Shown: positions 1 through 13,900, numbered from the stretch's first letter. The stretch is DNA of 64,000 nt from Branchiostoma floridae (GCF_000003815.2 NC_049992.1:5344481-5408480); one strand, 5' to 3'. The notes: generated by a model not told the origin, from the letters alone. A program made the numbers and translations.

Positions 1-246
1 CATACATATCAATACTGATGGCAACATACCTGCAAGATGTAACAATTAAATCTAAAGAAAAACGAATCATAATGGTACTTTACATCAAATAATGCTTTTC
101 TTATTTTGAAAATACATGTAAGTATCAGTGACTATGCAAATTAAGTTGAAATGAGCACAAATTGATTTTTTGTCAAACATATGTATCAAATAGATATCTG
201 TTTCAATCCATCTTGATTTATCCAGTTTCAAAAGGCATGTACATAC

Positions 247-712
247 CAGCCATTGCTTTGGGTGATGAGATGGAGTGCTGTGACACTTCACACAGCACTC
301 CGGGCAATATGTTACAGTTGGGCCACACTCCTCGCAGCTTATGGGGGAACTTTCCTCTTTGCTGCAGATGGAACACAGTAGCTGGCTGGTGCCGCCATCT
401 GTGTGGCTGTTTCCAGGAGACGCTCTCTCAGCTCCTCCCACTTGGCCAGCTCTTTCTCTTTCTCTGCTCTATATCTATTTGCTGAGACCGATGCAGTTGT
501 AGGTTGGTCCAGCTAAACCGGATCAGCAGGTGGTGGCAAGTATGCTTCTGGCTGCTGAGATGGCCCAGTTCCAGGTACCTCAACAGAACTTGAACCAGGC
601 AGGTAGACGAAGCCATGCTCCTTAGAGCCATCCAGGCGGCATGAAGTTATCGGGAATCTAGGCGTCCTTGGCCTGGAGCAACTGATGCCCTCAAACTTTC
701 TCTTTCCCATAC
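247..712 (-). pseudogene. Broken KDZ-transposase-associated cysteine-cluster segment
   Basis: On the minus strand one frame runs from about 712 (KRKFEGISC...PPADPV), hits an in-frame TAG near 518, and continues in the same frame as a charged helix (AEKEKELAKWEELRERLLET). The signal then moves to another frame and gives a cysteine/histidine cluster with CSIC, CEECG, YCPECC and a CHSTPSHH tail. A good splice donor (GTATGT) follows at 246. A W-x-x-LRE helix followed by this kind of Cys/His cluster resembles, from memory, the CxC cluster linked to Kyakuja/Dileera/Zisupton (KDZ) transposases. One stop plus one frameshift within 470 bases indicates a decayed copy, although a sequencing error could explain either. 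Any transposase core would lie beyond the left edge. A B-box-like zinc finger of a host gene is the main alternative. Confidence 0.45.
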
Positions 713-1947
713 CTGAAGGTTCAGAAGGTGAAAGAGGTCACTTTACATTTGAATACTGTCTAACATCCATTATAACACCCAACAACATCCTATAAAACAT
801 TAATGTAAAGTTGTGCAAGGATGTAAACAGGCCACATGCAATAAAATTATACTGTAGATGATCTTGTAGTGCTTAATTCATATTTCCTTTTTGCAACATG
901 AACAACCATCAATGTATGGGGCACTGTGATGCAAAACATTTTATCAGGTGTTCCTGTTCAAAGCTTTTATGATTTCTACTTGGCCATTATAGATTTCCCA
1001 CAATCATCACACTTTACAACTTGTAAACTCAGACATTAGTAGTTTGCTTTTCATACTCTTTTTTTGGCACATGTATCCATCTGGCTTTTGTCAGCTCCAA
1101 AAATATACAACTGGGTTACCTAAAACCTGTTATGGGGTTCCTTAAATTGTGTACGTTATTTAATCATCTGGCACTCATTTCCATGCAGGCTAATGTTGAA
1201 CGCTTTACTGCTATTAGCTAATTTTTGCCTTGAATATGTACACAATCACTTGTTCTTAATTTAATTGTCAAGATAGTTAAGCTGCTATATTTCTCCTAAG
1301 TATCTGATCATGGAATAGCTTAGAAATATAATAAACATATGCTCAGGAACATGTCATCTTTTATTTTTAAACTTGTAGACCTATGAAGCCTTCCAAAATT
1401 TTTTTGGGATTTTCATCACAAAAATGGTTGTTTGTGGCTACTTTGTACATGGTAACATGGAAATAATCCAATTTTCTTCCAGGGAAAGGAACAGGGCAAA
1501 ATGTCCCACCTAACATATACTTAGGTGAGGATACAGTCAGTAACTGTTAACGTTATTGCAGGGATAATATCACTGGCTGATGAACACAGTAGTAGTGAAC
1601 ATGACTACTATTCCAATACATTATACATCCACACATCAGATGCTCTTAAGATTTTGGTAGTTTTTAGGTCTTCTCTATTAGCCACTACAATTGGATTTCT
1701 TTAAGTTGTTATTTTGAGTCAAGGAGTGACAAAGCAGAAAGATTAGGCTGTTGTGTAAGCTAATGTATATAAGGCAGGCACAAAAATCAGGCCATACCAA
1801 GCTTAAAGCATGCTTAAAAATCAATTCTACACAAGATATTTGAAGTAGGCAATCCATATTGGTTGGAAGTATTGAATAAAGGTGTAAAAAAAAAATTGTG
1901 GGTCTTAGTGGCAAGTTTGCAGATGTTGACGCAGTGGAGCACCAAAT
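713..1947. other. AT-rich spacer upstream of the LINE
   Basis: I see no coding exon or clear repeat from 713 to about 1780. The last 150 bases, ending in CACCAAATATGG at the first ATG of the LINE, are probably the LINE 5' untranslated region, but no boundary can be drawn from one copy. Confidence 0.3.
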
Positions 1948-4900
1948 ATGGTGTTTTGTGCACCCTTTTTGACAGATTGTAGTCCATTCCCGTTAACTCC
2001 CCTGCTGGACAACACATGTGCCAATCACCCCCTGAAGTTAACATTAGTCTCTATCTTTATTAACTCTAATGGTAAACTAGCACCCCACTGCAGACCTAAA
2101 TTCACTCTGTTCAGCCTCACCCTGATAATCCTTCTGGCTGGAGATGTGGAGTTAAATCCGGGACCTAGGGCACCGAAGTACCCCTGCGGCGTATGCCATC
2201 GAGCCGTCAGGTGGGAAAAGGTGGACGGCCGGCATGCCATCTGTTGCGACTCATGTGATGTCTGGTACCATACTGACTGCATGGGTATGTCAACACCGGT
2301 CAATAATACCATCAACAACCCTAACGTGTCCTGGATTTGCTGCTCCTGCGGCCTACCTAACTTCAGCTCCAGCCTCTTCAACACTACAGTATTCGAAACT
2401 TCTAATTGTTTCTCTTCTTTTAACACCAGCACCTGTTCTAGTCCAGCAAGATCTATCGGCTCGCCTATCGCTACGTCTTCGCCTATCGGATATGGTATTA
2501 CTCCACCGCCTCGCGACCGCACACATACCAAACCAGTCAGGACCTGTGTGATCAACTTTCAATCTATCCGCAATAAGGTACCTGAACTGCATGCATTTTG
2601 CGAAGCTGTGCAACCAGACATTGTTGTTGGCACTGAGACGTGGCTGGACTCGTCAGTGGGCAGCAGCGAAATCTTTCCGGACACGTACAATGTGTTCAGG
2701 AGAGACAGAGCTGGCCGGGGAGGGGGTGTGCTTGTTGCTGTAAAGAACAACATCATAGCAACCCACCACCCAGACCCGGACTGTCCCTGCGAGTTGACCT
2801 GGGTCCGGGTCCATCTGGCTAACAGTAAGTCCATCTACATAGGGGCCTACTATCGCCCCCCCTCAGCTGGTCATGATGATTTTGTAGCACTAGAAAGATC
2901 AGTGCTGCAAAAGCGGGCTAATAACAACAATGCCCACATCTGGCTAGCAGGTGACTTCAACCTGCTTGATGCGACCTGGAACCCTGAAGCTAATACCACC
3001 GCTTCCAATCCATCCACTCTCACTAGCAATTACATCAGCCTTGCCAATGACTGTGGTCTGGAACAAATGGTCTGTGAACCAACTCGTACTGTGGGGCAAA
3101 CTTCGAACACCCTGGATCTGTTTCTCACCACAAATTCCACCTTAGTGGAGAGAGTCAAAATCTTACCAGGTCTCAGCGATCATGACATCCCGCTGATTGA
3201 TGTTCAAGTAAAGCCCCAAACATCAAACTCAAAAGATCGGCTCATATACCTGTGGAGGAAAGCTAACATCGATGCACTCCAGCAGGATATGGCAACATAC
3301 AGTCGAGAGTTTGCAGACCAGGCCCAGCACAACACTGCCTCAGAAAACTGGGAGCTGTTTAAGGCAGCCGTTAGTGGTGCTGCCAATAAGCATGTCCCCA
3401 GGAAAAAAGTGAGGCCACAATCCAACAAACCTTGGATAACTCCCCAGATTCGCAAAGCTATGCGTAAGCGGTCTGAACTTTTTTCCAAGGCTAGGAGATC
3501 CAACTCCAATGAAGCCTGGGCAAAGTTCAAGAGGTGTAGGAAGGGCGTTAAGCAGAGAGTTAGGAAGGCCCATAGGGATTATGTCTCCAATTACCTGGAG
3601 TCTAACATCGAGGATAATCCCAAGGCCTTTTGGAGCTATGTCAAATCCATCAGACAAGACTCTACTGGTGCGTCCGCCCTAAGACATCAGGGGATGCTAA
3701 CATCTGACCCCAAAGAAAAGGCTGATGCACTGGGGGCCCAGTTTGAGTCAGTGTTTACCAGGGAGGATAAGACCACCGTTCCTACCCTTGGCGAACCCAA
3801 AGCTCCAACTATCCCCTCCCTTAACATCACAGTGGAGGGGGTAGCCAAACAGCTCTCCTGTCTTAACCCCAGCAAGGCCACAGGACCAGACGGATTACCA
3901 CCTCGCCTCCTGAAGACCGTAGCCGAACAAATTGCGCCAATATTACAGGTCATATTCTCCCAGCCAATATCCACGGGAGATGTTCCTGAAGATTGGAGAA
4001 CAGCTAACATCGCTCCAATCTTCAAAAAGGGGGACAGAACCTTGCCATCAAACTATAGGCCGGTGTCTCTGACATCGGTCTGTGGTAAAGTGCTCGAACA
4101 CATCGTGCACAGCCACATGATGAAACATCTAGACGCTCATGGCATTCTGTCCCCTGCGCAACACGGCTTCAGGAAGGGTCTGTCCTGCGAGAGCCAGCTG
4201 GTGCTTACCCTCCAAGACCTGGCCAAGAACATGGACCAGAACAAACAGGTCGATGCCGCGGTGCTTGACTTTAGCAAAGCATTCGATACCGTGCCACACG
4301 AACGTCTGCTGAGCAAGCTCGAGCACTATGGTATTTCTGGCCTCCTTCAGTCTTGGCTTAGGGCCTTCCTTACGGAGAGAACCCAGAGGGTTGTCTTTGA
4401 CGGTGGAACATCTAAAGCTGTCAAGGTCACCTCTGGAGTTCCGCAGGGTACTGTGTTAGGCCCTCTGCTATTCCTGCTCTACATTAATGACCTACCCGAT
4501 TCCGTAGACTCACATGTTCGACTGTTTGCTGACGATTGCTTGATTTATCGAACTATCAGCAAGCCTTCTGACGCACAAGGGCTGCAGTCTGACCTCGATG
4601 CGCTAACAGAATGGCAAAATCGTTGGCTCATGTCGTTCAACCCCTCTAAATGTCACATCCTCCATATCACCCGTAAAAAGCACCCCATCATAACTCAGTA
4701 CTCCCTCTGTGGAGAAGCCCTTACCGGTGTTAAGTCCCACCCCTATCTTGGAGTACAACTGTCCGACGATTTGCGGTGGGACACCCATATCAACCACGCC
4801 ACTAGCAAAGCTGGTAAGGTCCTAGGAGTCATTCGGCGCAACTTGACCCATTGTCCATCTAGGGTCAAGGCCACTTGTTACAAAGCGCTGGTACGGCCTC

Positions 4901-5331
4901 ACTTGGAATATAGTGCCATCGTCTGGGACCCGTACACCAACAAAGGGATACAGGCGGTGGAGGCCGTCCAGCGCAGGGCAGCCCGAGTGACCCTAAATGA
5001 CTACCGGCAGACTAGCAGCGTGACACAAATGCTTTCAGACCTGCAGTGGCGCCCTCTCTCCTAAAGGAGGAGGAACGCCCGCCTCACCTTTTTCTATAAA
5101 GTAGTCAACAATAATATTAACATAGACGCCAGCAATATTCTGAAGCCTGCCCAAGGGCGCACCCGGGGTAGTCACGACTTCAAATATCAACACATATTTG
5201 CACGCACCGATATCTACAAACATTCTTTTTTCCCACGCACAATTCCCGAGTGGAATGCCCTGCCTGGCACGGTTGTAAGCGCTCCCAACGTTGAGCACTT
5301 CCGTGCCAGGCAGGCGGCCTGCCCGCCCTAA
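1948..5331 (+). mobile_element. CR1-like non-LTR retrotransposon (2A, PHD finger, endonuclease, reverse transcriptase)
   Basis: One long frame opens at 1948 and stops at 5064 (1038 codons). The same frame then continues for 88 more sense codons to 5331 and keeps a typical LINE C-terminus (RRRNARLTFFYK, PRTIPEWNALP), so the TAA at 5062-5064 looks like one nonsense mutation. Order: hydrophobic N-terminus (FTLFSLTLIILLA), 2A motif DVELNPGP at residues 66-73, PHD-type C4HC3 finger at about 78-137 (CGVC, CCDSCDVWYH, WICCSC), an APE-type endonuclease starting near 200 (NFQSIRNKV, GTETWL, AGDFN, SDHD), and a reverse transcriptase from about 640 (SNYRPVSLTSVCGK, LDFSKAFDTVPH, SGVPQGTVLGPLLF, FADDC). 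CR1 clade members with an N-terminal 2A are known from lancelets and echinoderms. The 3' end lies somewhere after 5331; no poly(A) or target duplication was found. The single stop suggests a recent insertion. Confidence 0.93.
2140..2166 (+). other. 2A ribosome-skipping motif in the LINE ORF
   Basis: Codons 65-73 read GDVELNPGP, a match to the D-V/I-E-x-N-P-G-P consensus, directly after a hydrophobic stretch. In known 2A peptides translation skips the glycine-proline bond at the end of the motif. That would release a short hydrophobic leader of about 72 residues from the PHD-endonuclease-RT protein. Activity is inferred from the motif only. Confidence 0.85.
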
Positions 5332-7962
5332 CCCGGGAGCCTCAGCTCCCCCCCCCCCTACTTTTGCCCCTCGCGGGGTCATTTGGGGGTATCCTATGCA
5401 GATGCAGATTAGCCGAGAGGCTCGGTGGGCGTCACTCCACCGTCATGCCCAGGGCCGTGCATGGCGAGTATCAAACTCAGGAGCTAGTGATTCTGATTCA
5501 AACTGCGGCTCCGAGTCTCCTTACAAACATGTGTAACAACAGATGTAAATTCTCAGAAATTTGACAAAGGAATTCACACGTACCAACGGATCTATGCGTC
5601 ATAGAGGAGTTTGCAATTTTCGGGTATATGATAATAGCTACACCTCATCAAACCACCTTGTTTGCTTCGCTCACTCTGTGGTTTTATTTGGTGGTTATAG
5701 CAAAGGCCAAGGCGTTACTATGACACCATATACACCTTGGGCTGGGTTATTAGTCCTTAATTATAGAATGGTACAGACATTTATTCTCATACAATACACA
5801 TTCACCAAACTTAAGAAAGAAACAAACTTAATATTCTTCTTAATCTTTCTTTCAATCTTCAGAACAATGCCTGGTATTACATAAAACCTCCTTGTTCAGA
5901 AGAAGAGACTAACAAACAAACAGTTGTATGTCAGTAATACATTGTTACTTGAACCATAGCATGCAGGTTATAAAATGAACCTCTATATATATAATAGTCT
6001 GGGGGCTAGAGGATGCATATGAGTATAATCAAGCACCATGAAGCTGGTGTCTAGCACAATAATACAAGGACAACAACAAACAAAAATTAAAAGCTACATA
6101 ATCACCATCACGTTGGTATGTGTTTAAACAAGTTGTTTCTATGCTATAGTCAAGATACACCAGACCTGTTGACATAGGACTGTGAGTCCTTGAGAATAAA
6201 TTTTCCATACCGTATCCAACTTTTAAAAAAAATCAGGGAAGTGGAGATGTTATTTGCATAATGATCATTTTGCAATTCTGTTTTTGAAACGCTTTGTGAG
6301 ACCGGTCAAGGTAACTTTACACCCGACAGTGTGCAATTAGCACATATAACGTTTACTTTGGAATGTAATCTAATAGAGAGGGAGATGAAACCTGAGGCCA
6401 ATTAAGTTATCACCCAATTCTAGCCTGTCAGGCCACACCTGGGCTTATTTCAATGTCATTTTAACTGTCTCATACACACACCGTGTGAATTGTATAACGT
6501 CCTTGTATAAACCAAGGTGATACTGTAACTTACGTTAAACGTTAACATTAAGGGTGAACGTTATATCATGCGCCGCACTTGGCGGTTTGTTGGTGGCAGA
6601 AAACACACGATAGACAAATATGCCATCTCCCCGTGTAGATTACGGGTAAATCATAACAAATGTTAGATATTAAAGACGAACCTTTGTCAGCGAGTACAAA
6701 AATGGCCGACGCACCAGCTAGGAGGTACTGCCGGAGCTGGGATGACCCCGTCCCATACCGGCACGCACCGCGCGAGACTTCTTCAGACTTACGTTGACTT
6801 CGATATTATCGTTAAGAACTTCCCGTTGACGGTCGAAAGGCTCGTTCTTATGCGATACTATCGGCTTAGAATGACTCCCACTTAACGATACTATCGGCTA
6901 AGTATACCAGAAAGAGCTTGCTGCAGTTGGAGAAAATTTGATATACTTAAGGAACGAAACACACTTTATACCGAGCTGGGAAGGGCTAGTATACACCCAG
7001 CATATAAAATGGTATACATACACCCAGGGATTTCACATAAATGTGATTAGTCTGAGAAGAAGGTCTGTATTTTATTATGAATATAGTCAATATTGCCATA
7101 GTGTTTTGCAACCTTCCCAGAACAAAGCATCCGAAGTGCGGAATACCTCCTTTGAATTTTCTAACATTTCTAATTACGCCACACATCAGAGACTAATTTC
7201 GGCTTGGAAAATTGTGATCACAAAAATCAAGCATTTTGCTTCTGAAACATAAAAGCTTAAAACATCCCTAGTGATTTATTACGAAATACTCTTGGGTGGT
7301 TTGAGTACAATTTTTTCTTTACTTTTTGAACCAATCTAAATGCACCCTTATACTAGCTAAAACGGATTATAGTACAGTATATTATAGAAGATGTGTTTCA
7401 CCAGACCTTATATTACGTGAGGTAAATTGTGGAATCATTCTTTTTTTGGTGCAAAGACGAATTGAAGACTCAGTATGTACATTTAAAGATCGTTCATGTC
7501 ACTAACATACATCAGTTTCTGATGACAAACAAACACCATGTGTATAATCTAATAAGCATTGTACGTTTTACATCATATTCACCCTTCTGATGTTAATGAA
7601 CATCCAATTTTACGAACCATCCTTCCAAATCTTGATTCCTGTCGCCAGGCAATAAGGCCCATGTTAACATAGTAAATATGGCAGTCAGTTAGGACTTTGG
7701 TATACCGAAAAAAGTTTGCTCGTACAATCAAAGCGATCATGTTTACTTTTCTGCTTCTCAAAAAACAACTTTTCCGATTTACCTCGCGCGGTGTCAGATA
7801 CCGAGCCGGCTGTGATGTTCACTATGACGTTGCGGGCGGAAATTAACTGTTTTTGATTCATACGAAATCAGGATATTAGATATCTAATTTAAGAGAAAAA
7901 AGGGAACCACTGTACGTATTATTATCCTGTCATGGGACGTGTTTTTTCTAACAAAGTGACAA
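5332..7962. other. Spacer between LINE and lectin gene copy A
   Basis: Nothing here can be assigned to a gene with confidence. The first 200 bases probably hold the LINE 3' end. A CpG-richer patch at about 6700-6790 has an ATG in good context (AAAAATGGCCGACGC) followed by 27 more codons. This could be a promoter with a first exon but has no further support. I searched for counterparts of the cytoplasmic exons found in copy B (30.6, 31.3 and 33.8-34.5 kb) and saw none. Confidence 0.3.
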
Positions 7963-10900
7963 ATGGAGAAACATATGAATCTTTGTTTGCACACAGATGA
8001 CCCTGAAGACGCCGGGCGACGTGCAACATCTCGTTCTTGTCTAGTCCGTGCTATCCTCATTGCTGTAATGATAACGGCCTTGTTTGGTGTTGGAGCTTGT
8101 TTGGCTGCGAACTTCATTGTCATACCGGACAACAAAGCAGACGTCTACCCGGTCAGTCAGGTAGAGAGAGAGGGGGGGGGGGGGGGGAGGGAGAGAGAGG
8201 GGGGAGAGGGAGAGAGAGGAGAGAGAGAGAGAGAGACAGGGGGTGGGATATAGCTGGAAAGACAATTCGAATATTTTTATTTATTCTAATACCTTTCCTA
8301 GCATTAATATGAGGGCGCTACCACTAATCAGATGATGTAACTTTATTTTCAATACTCCATTCAGCTTTACTTCATCACGTTTGTGTAACGTACAACACTG
8401 TTGAAGGGGATTTTAAGCCTGGTTGTCTTTTGTGTAAAGACTACAGCATACGCAACGTCGTCTGCAGCCGAGTCGTTTCCAGTCACGGACATCTCTCGAC
8501 CATCAGAGATGACAACTGTGCTGTGGGATGTCACCCCTGTGCTGTCAGGGGTCAAGGACATGCTGCCACATGTAACGACGCCGAAGCCAGATGTGACAGC
8601 TTTACCGCCAGCTTTGACAACTGTGCATGTGCAGTCTGCTGTCACATCTAGGCTGTCATGTGTCACAACAGTGTCATGGCAGTTTACAACTGCGCAGCCA
8701 GATGTGACAACTGTGAAGCCAGATGTGGCAACTGTGCAGCTAGATGTGACAACTTCACTGCCACATATGACAGCTGTGCAACCAGGTGTGGCAACTTCAC
8801 TGCCAGATGTGACAACTACACTGACACATGTGACAGCTGTGCAACCAGATGTCACAACTACACTGCCACATGTGACAACTCTGCAGCCAGATGCGCATGT
8901 GACAACCTCACTGCCTGAGATGACAACCGAACATGTAAAGGTGACTACTGTGTTCTATTTTGTATTGATTTTACCAAAATAATTCCCTTTAAATGACAAT
9001 GAAATTTATTGCATTAAAGGACATTTTCACCATCATGAAACTTTGACTTACTTTTTGGCGACGCCTCAGGGGCGGAGCCATTCTTATAGTACTGCGATTG
9101 AGTTGCCAGGAATACTAAATATTCCACGCACGCATTCCCTAGGGAATTCGTTTTTGGTAACATCTTGCGGGACCGGCGTTTGCATCTAACATTGGGAACT
9201 GTAATTTGAGTCTTTGGGCATAGCATAGGGCGTAGTTAATATACACAGTTGCAGCTTTTTGAAGATAGTTCAAACGAGTTTTTCTACATTGGCTACATGA
9301 TGCTGGCCTTTCTTTTGCATAGTCTTACTGTGTGATAGATGTGTTGTTTTGTTGTTCATTCGTGTGTTTTGTATCATGCGCATTTGTGTGACCTTTGCTT
9401 CATTTTATTGTATTAGTTTCTTTTCTTTTAGAACTATTTTGTGCTTTTTGTTTGTTTTCCTTTGGTGATATCGGCGCACGCCCCAATTCTTCCGTGACCG
9501 CGTTAGCCAGTGAATTTCTTCTGTAGCCTGAGCCGGGGGGAAGTTCACCTGTGGGTACAAAGAGACAAAATGACATACATGTAACAATGCCATTAACAGA
9601 TCCCATGTAACACATGTTCTTTGTAGCTATACCCATCCTCTGTATAAACAGAGTCATATTTCAGAGTACATTTACAAAATACAAAGGACCTCAATGTAAA
9701 AGGAAAAGTTCATAGAATGTTGTCAATTCATCAAGAAAAACGTTTTCAATGATACAAATGCTTTTCATCAGATTAACAGTTAACGACAAATACACTATTA
9801 TTTGTCTCCAGGTGCTCATATTTTGCACTATAAGACATTATCTTTCACATTGTCCCTGGCTGTGGGTCCTTTCTCTGTAACGAGTTCTTAGTCTACCTCA
9901 CCTTTATGCTCTGAGCAGTGAATTCTTTCTGAAGTCTGCGGGTGGCCATGCTACCTGTGCGAACAGAGATAGAATAGCCATAAATACATTGAAGCCATTT
10001 CTTGCCGTTTACCGAGAAACATATTGCTTTGCCTTTTATGAAAAACAACCGGTCGTTACTGGAATATCGATTCCGGTCTTGTCAAAAAGGAGAGAATATT
10101 ATATGAAGATAAGGCCAAAAAATCCGACGGAACATAACGCCAAGTAGCTAAAACTTCATGTAAACATAAATTACGTGCGTAGCTAAGTGGGCGTATGATA
10201 AGTACAGGTAGACCAGGGGTGTGTGTAAAACAAAAACTGTCCTAGGCCACTGTCCAAGGACAAATGGCGTACGTCGTTCAAAGTGCCTCGTGTAAATAGG
10301 GCCTATGTGACAGTAACCAGTAACAGCCAGCACAACGTACTTTCAAACAAATAAACACGTCATACAAGGATGTACAAGCATAAACGAACAAAGAAAAAAT
10401 CACTTTGAGAAACTGGCAACAAATCAAATCACAACAAGATCGGTACTAAGAAAAAAGAGGGAACAACAAATCATTATCATCACATAACGCATCAAACAAA
10501 AAAATAAATCCTCAAACTCTCATTTGATAAAATAACCAGAGCCTACAACTTACAAGATCAATGCCAACAACATGCCGACTACATTCTGATACGTGTACTG
10601 CAACTCTATAACACTTATCGCTATCTGTAACTTAAGATGAACCTTCACAATTGATACAGAAACTTAGTTGTATGCCCATACGTTATTATTTCCTTGAATG
10701 GTACATGTACCTGGTCGGAACGCGAAAACCCGTTTTTTAATGTAATAATAAAAAAAACAACCACCACCGCATTACCTCCCCACCAATGTGTTGTCGGTGG
10801 TCATATGGTGTTAGAGGCCCACCAGTCCATGACCCACGTGCACGTTCAGGGAGAGAAAGCAATAGTACCACAATTTGCATGCACGATAATTGTACTACAT

Positions 10901-13900
10901 ACTGTAAATCAACAGGCCAGTTCAAATCCTTCCAGATGACTCCGTCACATGGCCATAAAAAGAGTCGTGGTTTCTCGCCCGGCCTTTGTTGTGTCTCCTT
11001 TGAGTTTGTTGAAAAGAACGCGTTCATACCGTCTTTATCTAAAGCCCTGGTCACAAAGCGCTTACGATTTCATGCGATGGCATATTTCGCATATCGTACG
11101 ATGAGCAGTAAATCGCAGCAAAATCGTAAGCAAAATCAGCCATCGCAACGCATCGGATAATGTTCAAATTTTTTCCAGCGTCGAACGATTTCTCACTTGT
11201 GTCTCTTCTGATTAGCCGCCTGACCGCTTTTGCGCTTCTTTAACCAACAAAATGTGGAAATAGCTGTTGAATACCTTCATATGATATCTTTAACTGTAAA
11301 AATGAATTACAAGAGACCATAAAAATATGAGTATTACAAGCAAAAGTTCAAATCAAGCGCGAGTACTGGTATGGTTATCTCGGCCTGCTTGCCGGCTCTA
11401 CGAGTCAGGCTTTTTCGAAGATCGTATCATGATGTGCTATCAACGAAAAATGCCATCATACAAAAATCATATCATAAGCATTATATCATATATATTTCCG
11501 ACTCATAGAGCCTGTCATTCTGTTCGAGTTGTCCCTATGGTTATTACGATGATGGTAAACAAGTCAAGTCAAGTAAACTGACCCGAGACCGACGAGAGAT
11601 GAGTGATCTAATCATGAACTCACGTGCAGCAGTGTAGCGATCAAGCAATTGTCTGCATCACCTGTGCGTGACACTGAACAGTTGCGACTGATATAGTTTC
11701 CCTTTTCGTCAACATCGACAGCATCAGGGAAATAAAACTGAAACCATCACAACATGCTAAAAATTTATGAATCTTTAACCTCATCAGTAGAAAAACATGG
11801 CCGTAAAGAAGTTTGGTATGGGGGCAATAAAAATCGTACGACGATGGAGAAACTTTGAACATGTTCAAAATCCATTTCAGCTCTATTTTTCGTCATAGGA
11901 CGCCCCCCCCCCCCCGATTTACTATGATTTACTGCGATTGACACAGGTACGCTCTTATGACCTCATCGTACGATGCACTACGGGCTTTGTGACCACGGCG
12001 GCATATATTTAAACCATTGCTTCCGATTCTCCCCCGACTTACGACGCACCACGCTTATACCGCGCATCGCAAGGAATCGCAAGGAATAGCTTGTTTTGAT
12101 GTGAGGAAGAAGTTGTGTAGGTCACCACCCCCACCCCCAGCAGCTTGCTCTGCGGAGCATTGTTCCCTTAACAATTCTAAGGAGGATAGCAAAACAGAGA
12201 ACGACTTTCCATCATATTTAGCATGCAGGTGATTTAGATAAATGTATACGTAATAGCATGATGATTAAGCAAATTATGACTTAATTTGAATAATTAATGA
12301 CGAGAATCTGTAATTGGCTATTTGAACAGTGTATGCGATTCAACTGTGCGTTGTTCACCTGCAGCTATTGTACTAGGTACGACTTTGGTACTTTGATCCC
12401 GCGGCTACTGCTGGTGGAGCGCTTGTTGTAGTAAGACAGACGAAAAGCCTCGGCCGTGATGCGTTTGATATGACACGTCTTTGACAAATTTCAAACTGCA
12501 TCCTTCTCCGTATCTATCCATGCTAATTCAAAGCATTGATGTTGTTAGAGGCTCCTTCACCGGCCTCTCTGGGGGCCTACATACCTCGTCCAAGACTGTA
12601 TTACAGCGTGTAAATTGACCTCACCTTACAGCATGCATGACGTCAATAAAACATAATACAGATATTTTTTTATCATAGTTAAAAGACAGTGATGATTACT
12701 TGCACTTTAAGTCATGATTTCTAATGATGACAAGCAAATGAAGACTACAACACTTTTGAACAAAGTTATACGGTAACCAGTCCAGCTACTTACTTCGGTT
12801 AAGACTTCTCAATACCTACTTCAACGAATAAATCCAAACCGTTCCGCCATTACCTTCTTACTAATTCTCACGTCGCCAGTGTTTTAAAAAAAAAAAAACT
12901 TTTTAAGTGTGGGATCGATTGGGAAAATTAAGGGCGGCATTCCATATTCTTGACTTCTCATCAGCTTGCGCTATGTTTGTGTTGGCAGCCTTTCATACAC
13001 CATACCACAGAGATGAAACTGAGCAAGATGGAGGCGATTACAAGGCAGGAAATAACAGCGGCAATGAAAGGTGAGACTGTCGACTCACAATCAAGTTCTA
13101 TGGGCCTGTAGTATTAGGAGCATTATATATTAAGGTCTGTGTGGATTGATGTCAATTCTTTTTATTGGCAAAATATCATCTAAAGAGGGGGTTTCTGACA
13201 ACTGCTATTTTGTTTTTCTTATATTCTGTATATAATTATATTCACAGAAACCGCCTGCGAGGACCACACCTTGCGGCTGTCCTGTCCACCTGGGCAATCG
13301 CTTGTGATAGATGACGCCAACTATGGCCGTACGTCCCGCTCCGTGTGCCCCTGTACAGGCGACTGTGGGAAAACTTACTGTCGAGCAGCGAAGAGTCTGT
13401 CTATCGTATGGAGCAACTGTCAGGGCTTAGAGCAGTGCAACCTGGAAAGTAATCGTCTCTTTGGTGACCCCTGTAGCGGTGTACAGGTTACCTACCGCTG
13501 TTCCACAGGTTAGTACAGTTGTCAACATGTATGTATTTTCTGCCATATTTACGAGGGTTGCCGCCTGTAATCTCCAAGCAGATCCTACGGTAGCATATGA
13601 TAGTATCAAAACCTGGCAGAGGAGTGAAGCTGGTTTAGGAGTGTGTTTTGCTACTTGGCAAATGGACACCTCTTGGCTGACTACACTCCTTGGCCAGTTT
13701 GGTATCTTATGCCATTGTAGGATCTGCTTGGAGTTTAGCCCCCTCCCCTCCTTCGAGATAATTACTTTTCGGTGTATCATAGATTTGTGCGAACGCAGAT
13801 AGTACAGAATTTGCTTCTGAGATTGTGCCTCGCACAGCCTCTTCAAGTCTAGTATCCTGTGTTGATATACTGTAAATGCATTTAAGTTCGCGGGGATTCA

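Noticed and set aside
2025-2834. Antisense and out-of-frame reading frames in the LINE
   Set aside because: Shadows of the GC-richer LINE ORF.
8367-8918. Cys-rich and antisense open frames across the stalk exon
   Set aside because: The coding minisatellite has a unit that is a multiple of three, so several frames stay open. Splice sites and the copy B comparison support only the Thr-rich plus-strand frame.
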